Below the pieces are notes generated by a model that worked only from the letters and a program-made list of their open reading frames with translations, was not told the DNA's origin and did no database searches. Positions 56,966 through 64,000 of a stretch of DNA of 64,000 nt are shown here, one piece after another; the first letter of the stretch is position 1; each line of letters begins with the position of its first letter. This stretch comes from Siphonodentalium dalli (lineage: Eukaryota; Mollusca; Scaphopoda; Gadilida; Siphonodentaliidae): contig CP136062.1 of NCBI GenBank assembly GCA_032622095.1, positions 32,860,918 through 32,924,917 on the forward strand. Reading direction: 5' to 3'. A program made the translations under genes and the position numbers.

Positions 56966-59877
56966 CACTGTCGGATACCCGTTTAGGTTCGGACATTCCA
57001 AGATGGCGGCGCCTACTAAATCAGATAAACGGTAAGTGTATATATTTTCCCCAAGCAACAATCAACGACATCTTTCGGTGATACACCTTGAAACAGTTAT
57101 GTAGGAATTTGTATGCCCAACACATACGTAACACGCCTTTTGCATAACAGGCATGTGAATTGTTGTATTTGGCGTGTCAATTCGTCATAATTTTTCGAAA
57201 TTTTATCGAGGCGGCGAAATGTTCGCTTTTTCGTATTTTTCTGCCCTTGGGCTCATGCATCCGCAAATTTATGTATTGTTGAGGATAGATTAGGTCACCA
57301 CACATCCTCGAAATGCAAAACCGGCGATATTTGTATTGTCTAACTGCGAAAAACGACCTTTGAAAATTTCAAAATGTTCAGGTTCGGATTCGCAACATTC
57401 GCGATGATTTTGTTCAGGTTCAGACACAATTTTCGTTCAGGTTCGGACAAATTTGGTTCAGGTTCGGACGCATCAAAAACTTCGCATAAAAATGACACAC
57501 CGAGGTACAGTCGCGTTCTTATTGCGTTTTTGTGCATTTGATTTTCTTCCATTCGTAAAAGAAACGATAAATGGGGAACACGAGGCATGGTTTTAGCCCA
57601 CTCGTGAATAATTTGGGCGGACTTTCTTATTTTATGCGCGTGAGATCTATGCGATAACGTGATTCACCTTCACATCCACTTACGATGCCACGAAGGTCGC
57701 CGATGAGCAGATAGCTGTCCATAACATAAGTTACACGGCCTTTTGAGGAGGATACTGTGTGGTATGCCCCGGTAGAGGCTCGTATCCCCCGAGGCGATCC
57801 CACAGTCTCTATTGACAATATATTCCCAGACATAAAGCGCAGAAACGAGCCACGAACAGTAATTATATTTTGTTAGACTGCTTATACGATGAATGTGATT
57901 ATATAGCTGTTCCCACAATTTGCCCATAAATACTTGCTGATCCAGTTACAAATGTTGAATCCAGTTACAAGTTTACCATTTGTCACACGACTATTATGCC
58001 GGACTATTAATTAGAGCCCGAACATGTTGCGTTCTATTCAGCACTATGCGAACATAGAGAATACCTATATATGGTTGGCCGAATAATACCTGCAATATGC
58101 GAATCTTCACGAGCGGCGATATTTCAGGAATATATTATTCGAGAAACCATATGTGTTCTCTTTATGTTATGCTTATGGTAAGCAATTCTGCAAAAACTAC
58201 AAGTATTTATTTATCGAAACAAGAATTTAGACGCCGAAGTAGCGAAACTTATGCAAGCAACATCAGCCGTTCCGTTGGCAAATTAGCATCTCAAAATTTT
58301 GGTGGAAAATTTCCTTCATGTGCTTAAGAGAATAGTGCCTACCCAATGGTTAAATATTACACACATAAACCCAATTAACAAATATGAATACGTAATAAAA
58401 CGGGATCATTTGTTTTTCTTTAGAACTTATCGCAGTAATATACTATTTTCAGTCTTCCGCGGAATTTCGCGTAGTTTCATTGATAATACACGCGTCAATA
58501 ATTGTGTACCCTTTTTTAAACAGAAGTATCTACAGTGAGATAACGTTTGAAAATTATTATCCATGCCAAGGTCCTGGCGAAAGAGAGCGAATCGTATGTC
58601 ATTTAAAATTACAGCTATTTCATAGGGAAACATTTTACAAACAGCGCTTGTCCCCACACCCGGTTGTAACTAACAATCTGACTGACAACAACGTCACGTT
58701 TAAGTCATGCGCCATGTCCCGTATAACTCTTGACAGTGGGCGTATAAAAGTACGTGAAACATCGTGGTTATGAATTACCCTTGAACTAGCAGTTTCACCA
58801 ATCGTGACATTGTTCTAGCGCGCTGAGCTTAATTGACGTCACCTAAAACAGGATCGATAGGTCTGCTACTGAATTATTCTTATTGGTGCTGATTGGTGTG
58901 AATTTATCTATAAAAACCTATAAAAAGCACACCACATGGTAGCTATTGATGTGGGACAAAATCGTTAGCTCCGCCAACATCGTGGGATACTAGGAGATTT
59001 AATACCCGGATGTCTCTTTTTGAAACCTCTTGGCTTCGCCTCGGGGTTCAAAATCGAGAACCAGGTATTAAATATCCATGTATCCCCGATATTTCAGAAG
59101 ATAAGTATAATACCACTGTTGCTCATATGTAAAATGTAATAATTCCCACTAGCTGGTTTATAGTAGACATTGCTCGAGAATATTCAACTGTGGCTTTTAT
59201 CCCATTAATTCGGAGAATTTACCACCTATATTTGGAAATTTCAGCTGCCATATTTAGAAATAACAAATTAACAGTGCATGTTCGTTAATAACACGCACAA
59301 TAAGATCGAGACGGCACCTCGGCATGTCATTTATAGGTCAGGTTTTGATGCGTCCGAACCTGAACTAAAATTGTCCGAACCTGAACCATATTTGTCCAAG
59401 CCTGAACGAAAATTGTGTCTGAACCTGAACAAAATCATCGCGAATGTTGCGAATCCGAACCTGAACATTTTGAAATTTTCAAAGGTCGTTTTTCGGAGTT
59501 AGACAATAAAAAATATCGCCGGTTTTGCATTCCGAAGATGTGTGGTGACCTAATCTATCCAGAACAATACATAAATTTGCGGATGCATGAGCCCAGGGCC
59601 ATAAAAATACGAAAAAGCGAACATTTCGCCGCCTCGATAAAATTTCGAAAAATTATGACGACTTGACACGCCAAATACAACAATTCACATGCCTGTTATG
59701 CAAAATGCGTATTACGTATGTGTTGGGCGTACAAATTCCTACATAACTGTTTCAAGGTGTATCACCGAAAGATGTCGTTGATTGCTGCTGGGAGACAATA
59801 TATACACTTACCGTTCATCTGATTTAGTTGGCGCCGCCATCTTGGAATGTCCGAACCTAAACGGGTATCCGACAGTG
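56966..59877. mobile_element. DNA transposon with ~540 bp TIRs (Transib-like termini)
   Basis: CACTGTCGGATACCCGTTTA starts the left arm, and its complement ends at 59877. The exact pentamer ACAAT flanks both ends (56961-56965, 59878-59882). CACTG termini with a 5 bp duplication are closest to Transib; Chapaev-type is an alternative. The arms (56966-57480 and about 59340-59877) match over their length. Their inner parts hold direct copies of GTTCAGGTTCGGAC, possible transposase-binding repeats. The ~1.86 kb centre has no transposase frame but includes a small palindrome at 58985-59092. Confidence 0.8.
58985..59092. repeat. Palindromic MITE nested in the TIR transposon
   Basis: GGGATAC...ATTTAATACC...GGTATTAAAT...GTATCCC fold back around CTTGGCTTCGCCTCGGGG. 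Its organisation is like the fold-back at 857-1032. Confidence 0.65.
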
Positions 59878-60750
59878 ACAATGACTTGTATAATATAATG
59901 AGTTCCCAAGTTATTATCAGCTTTTATAAAGGCCATTGGGAGGGGATGTTATATGTATGCTAAAGTAGCTCATATGTGTCATCCATCCCCAATGCCAAAT
60001 TGTATCGTAATACGTATTGTAAATAAATGTTTAAGCGATAGAATGAATAAAACACACATTATAGAAGTGAACAAATAATGCACAAGAATAGGAAAAACAC
60101 TTTCGAAAGAACCTTCGCTCGTGGCTTTGCAGTCGTTATCGACACTAAACATACAAGGACTCGGCAGTTTTCGCCGCTGTAGAACTCCGCTATCTCGTCT
60201 CCCGAGTTGTAGACGGCTGTAAAAAGACACTTGTGCCGGCAGTCGTAACTCGTTCATAGTATTCATTTGGCTTTGCACTTGGGAATAGCGACACAATTCC
60301 TACAAGTACAACTGCCCAGAGCTTTATAATACATGGACCTGGTGTTGAGTTTACGTGTTGGTTGTTATAGTTAAATATATACATGTATACGTTATTTAAA
60401 TATATAATAGCTAGTCGAGGATAAGCTGTAGGGTCCACTTTTTAACAGCCGATCGTTGATATAACCCTTATTCAATAGCACTAGTTGCATAACACATTAA
60501 AAATATTTAATTTCTTCGGCATACAACAAAACCAGGTAATTCTTCAAGGATTGGCCATTTATAAACGGACAATCCGTACCTAAAATGTTCGTTAATTAAT
60601 GGACAATCCGACCACGCGTGGCACGCGAGCTTGGGATTGTCTACTAAATGACGACATGTATAGCTAATCCGGCATGTTAGCTTCATATTTAATATGAAGG
60701 GCAATAAATAAATAATGTTAATTTACTAAATAACGGCGATTTGTATGAGA
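59878..60750. other. No gene recognised
   Basis: Two overlapping minus frames (59979-60296, 60190-60438) are unrecognised. GGACAATCCG occurs at about 60567 and 60601. Confidence 0.35.
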
Positions 60751-61260
60751 AGAAGTGTTTTTGATACGTAGGGTTACTTTTGTCCATTGAGTGTTTTGGA
60801 CGGGTATGTGACCCAGTTTGTGATTTCTAGATGGACTGGTGACAGCACAAGAATACACAAGGATAGCCCCGTGGCTGCTGTGATTATGCATACATATTGG
60901 AATTTGGCAACGATAAATTGTTAGTTTCCTCCACGCACGACTTACACCCAATGTTTGAACAGCTGGACAGGTTAATTGTGACCTAGTTTTTTATTTTGAG
61001 ATGGACTAGTAGCGGCACAAAACGAATCATCGTGGCTGCTATGGTTATGCCTACGCAGGCAATTTAGCAACGAAAACTGACCTTTTTCATTATGTTGACC
61101 CCATGCACGACTTACGCCCAATGTTGAACAGCTGGACGAGCGTATGTGACCTGGTTTGTGATTTCTAGATGGACTAGTCGCGGCACAAGAAGAATCCAGA
61201 ACGGATGGCACCGTAGCTGCTGTGATTATGCATACATACATACAACTAGTAACGTAAGAT
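60751..61260. repeat. Degenerate ~180 bp repeats with a Helitron-derived edge
   Basis: Two and a half units share GTGACC(C/T)(A/G)GTTTGTGATTTCTAGA, TGGCTGCTGTGATTATGC and CACGACTTACGCCCAATG. The left edge (60752-60815) matches the complement of Helitron interior sequence near 35650-35710 (TTTGGACGGGT, GGGTTAC). Phrases are shared with the repeats at 63.5-64 kb. Confidence 0.55.
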
Positions 61261-62528
61261 ATGAAGCTACTCACAAACTCACAAACTCACAAACAACCTT
61301 CAACGGCATTACAGCACAATACATTGGGTTGATACAGTGCAATGCTAATATGGGTGAATCTGTGTTTTTTTTAAATAAGAATTAAAAGATTAGTTAGCTG
61401 GTTTTGAATGAGATGATATATATCGTACCACGGTGCCACACACCAATGCAAACTGTATGTACTCTATATATGTAGACATCAGAGGCTATATAGGTGAAGC
61501 TGTACCTCCCTGGTGTTACTTGTAACAATCTTAGTCGACGAATCTTAATGCGTCATAACGTGTGGAATTATACCTGCTAAGTGAATGGCACCTAATCGTA
61601 TCGTTGTCTCCTAAACTTTTGTGGACCGAACAATGAAGAGCATTTCTTGGATAATTCATGTTTCCGATGGGTGGGTAAGTAGTGTGGGGACCGTGGATAT
61701 AATCTAGGAATCTGGTAAAGATATATACGGCGCGGCAATGCCGATAGTTGTGTCGTTTAGAATAATTCAAGTGTCCGATGGGTGGTCTAGAAATGATACA
61801 CTGATATGAACGTCGCAAATCATATTAAATAAAAGGTCGACCGACCACAATGTCCCTGGACACGGTGGCTAACTGAAGGATTGGATATGTCCGGCATAAA
61901 TGTCATCATCCGGAAACCTCAAATGTTGAAAATCAAGAAAAATCGTCAAACTAGGGGCCATAATTGCGGTAGAAAAGATCGGATAAGTCTGGTTTTCAAA
62001 TAAGTTCAAGATATTTTTTAAAAACAGCTTTTACGCAAAACATTGTTAAAATCGGTTGATATTTGTTCAAGTTATTGCGCTAAGGAGCTAGAAAAGTAGG
62101 GAAAAATGGCAAGAACTCGACAAAAATGGTTCCAACCAAACTCAGAATTGCAGGTTCCAACGATGTTTAATATCTGTGCCAAATTTAAAAAAAATGACTG
62201 GAAAATGACGGCATATGTACACAGGCTCGGGCTAAAGTTGGGTCCCAGGATGTATGATGCTATGTCAAAAATGTTTTCTATTAAATGTGTATGGCAGTGT
62301 GCGTTTTAGTCATGGTTCGGACGATGAAACCATTTCTTTGTGATAGATGCCAAGATTAATCAATTAATTTGCAATTGAGTTAATGGGAGGTAAAAGTTAT
62401 TCTGCATCATAAATTTCAAGATCTATCCAAGTAGACACACGGAGCGTCGATAAACCTAGCGGTATTTTCAATTATGAGATTCATTTCAACAGAACATTGT
62501 GTGTCAGTATCTAAAGAGTTATTTTTAA
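61261..62528. other. No gene recognised
   Basis: A CCGATGGGTGG phrase occurs twice (about 61665 and 61775) in related ~120 bp blocks. 61900-62100 resembles the interspersed repeat at 12280. No coding region supported. Confidence 0.35.
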
Positions 62529-63022
62529 TCACTTATCCAATTCTGTTCGCTGGCGACCATAAAATGCCACAAGTCTCATAAGATTAATATATGGATTTCC
62601 AGAATAACAGGTGCGCCTTGGGTGGTAGAAGCCTTTTGTATTTATCACATTGAGTGCTTCTTTCAACGGTTTACATTTCAACATCAGAATCCCCTTCCTG
62701 CTGAAACTTTGACGAGCGACACATGCCAATCGATATATGTATCGCTGGGCATGTAGTGACAAGGCTGAAATATAGCTCCAGTCTTATAATTGATGCTACG
62801 TACACAGAATGACAATGCTTTCATGAAATTCCTATCCGATTGATTATTACAATACAAATCTGCATTGTCTTGGAGAATGACTATATACATATATTGCATA
62901 TTTTGGTTATAAATGTTGGAATCGTTGTCCGAGTTAAGTTGGCTGAATATTAGGCACAAATCAATTGCTAGTTTTCCGGGTGACATTCTGTCTGAGTGTA
63001 AGCAAGAAGTCAAGACTGTCAC
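62529..63022 (-). other. Two overlapping unrecognised frames
   Basis: A 112-codon frame (62684-63022, including SDRMSPGKLAIDLCLIFSQL) overlaps a 77-codon frame (62529-62762). Together they look like one coding stretch with a frame change near 62700-62760. The composition is protein-like, and I do not recognise a family. It could be a host exon or an old transposable-element gene. Confidence 0.25.
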
Positions 63023-63469
63023 CGTATAATCAACTTGTTTTATAATATTAGTGTATACTTAATGCAGATATAAACAAATAAAAATACCGTAATGCCGCCT
63101 CGCCTCGTACATAGTCCCGGGTTTGGTCAATGGGTCGATAGTCGGTGTGACCATACAGAGCGTTTAGGATTTCAAGTGGGTTTCGCTGATCTCTTCGTGG
63201 TATACCTGCCAGTATCATGGGTTCTGGGACTTATCTTCCCGATATCGTGACGTCGTATCGTTTATACCATATAGACATGGCAGAAAATCGCCACCTTCTG
63301 CTCCTCTGGTATTTAAACAATTAAATCGACAATATGGATAGAGAAACCCCAGATCCATCAGGACCTAAAACTCATACGTATTTTCAACAACAGACTGGGA
63401 GATGTTACAAAAAACAAAGAAATGTTTTTGAAAACCGTTTCGCAGCCCATAAACATGATTACGTAGCTA
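63023..63469. other. Non-coding stretch
   Basis: No gene recognised. A 73-codon plus frame starting at 63334 runs into the repeat that follows. Confidence 0.35.
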
Positions 63470-64000
63470 GAAGCATGGCGGCCTCCCGGGAATCCTTGCA
63501 TTTTCATGCGGTGCCACTCGGTGGGCGTCCACGGGACAGGGACGCAACCATATAACCCCTTCCAAATGTCCGATAATTGGGCTGAAGTCGTGCACGGAGC
63601 TCAACATTGCAATTTTTGTTGCTAAATCGGCTGCGTGACCAGAACCATTGCAGTCACAAGGGAATCCTTCCGTGTATATATGGTCGTGCCCCTGTCATAT
63701 ATAAGATGCCCGCTCGGTGGCACCGCACGGAAATGCCAGGATTCCAGGGTGGCCGCCATGGTTCTGGCTACGCAGCCGATTTAGTAACAAAACGTGCTAT
63801 TTGGTCTCCATGCACGACTTCAGACCAATTTTCGAATATTTTGAAGGGGCTATATAGTCACATCCCTGTCGTATAGATGCCCGCTGGGTGGCACCGCACG
63901 AAAATGCAAGAATTCCCGGGTGGCCGCCATGGATCTGGCTACGCAGCCGATTTAGTATCAAAAGGGTGTATTCGACACTCCATGCACGACTTCAGCCCTA
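63470..64000. repeat. Satellite-like ~170 bp repeats, partly inverted
   Basis: Units with GTGGCACCGCACG, GGTGGCCGCCATGG, CTGGCTACGCAGCCGATTTA and CCATGCACGACTTCAG occur in direct order at about 63640-64000. One inverted copy lies at 63470-63608, giving a fold-back around 63625. The array continues beyond the window. Confidence 0.7.

Noticed and set aside
57340-59502. SEPEP-type repeat frames on opposite strands
   Set aside because: Both are the GTTCAGGTTCGGAC repeats in the inverted arms of the transposon at 56966-59877.

Overview
The window looks like repeat-rich nuclear DNA of a marine invertebrate, most likely a mollusc (inference). It has GT-AG introns, isolated phase 1-1 exons coding for extracellular modules (thrombospondin type 1, C-type lectin, EGF/EB-like), and no operons or ribosome binding sites. 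Mobile DNA is abundant: Helitrons, hAT-, TTAA- and long-TIR DNA transposons, an LTR element, a DIRS/Ngaro-type tyrosine-recombinase retrotransposon, a LINE remnant and a tRNA-derived SINE. The SINE ends in a short (TCAA)-type tail preceded by a conserved block containing GACATTAAACCCC, which fits molluscan genomes. No complete intact host gene lies in the window.

Layout. 1-8.3 kb: a minus-strand gene fragment for a secreted protein. Its signal-peptide exon (8163-8304) and a TSP1 exon (1636-1803) are phase-compatible and separated by an intron. That intron holds a Helitron, two minisatellites and a young 3.6 kb LTR element inserted into an inverted-repeat element. 9.2-16 kb: a degenerate ~120 bp repeat field and a palindromic element, each split by a hAT-like element with its target duplication, plus a 635 bp TIR element. 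16.7-19.6 kb: minisatellites, including about 52 copies of a 42 bp unit. 21.2-25.6 kb: TTAA-flanked elements, a tandem-repeat-bearing inverted element and a hAT fragment. 25.6-32.7 kb: no recognised gene; part of it is strongly G+T-skewed.

32.7-35.3 kb: two minus-strand exons that together give one C-type lectin domain. Their intron carries a minisatellite split by a TIR element. 35.4-38.0 kb: four Helitrons joined head-to-tail with no spacer and flanked once by A and T. 39.8-45.9 kb: a decayed LINE 3' end, then a DIRS/Ngaro-type element with split direct repeats, gag, a pol frame with three stops and a broken tyrosine recombinase. 46-50.2 kb: another hAT, a 48 bp minisatellite and a 1 kb TIR element. 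52.5-52.9 kb: an EGF/EB-like exon. 54.5-60 kb: SINE, TTAA element and a 2.9 kb transposon with ~540 bp TIRs and a 5 bp TSD. 60.7-64 kb: degenerate satellite-like repeats.

The clearest unusual signal is the four-unit Helitron array, together with a solo Helitron at 1938-2464 whose uninterrupted paralogous site survives at about 52.26 kb. All family and superfamily names come from reading motifs and termini by eye; no database search was possible.
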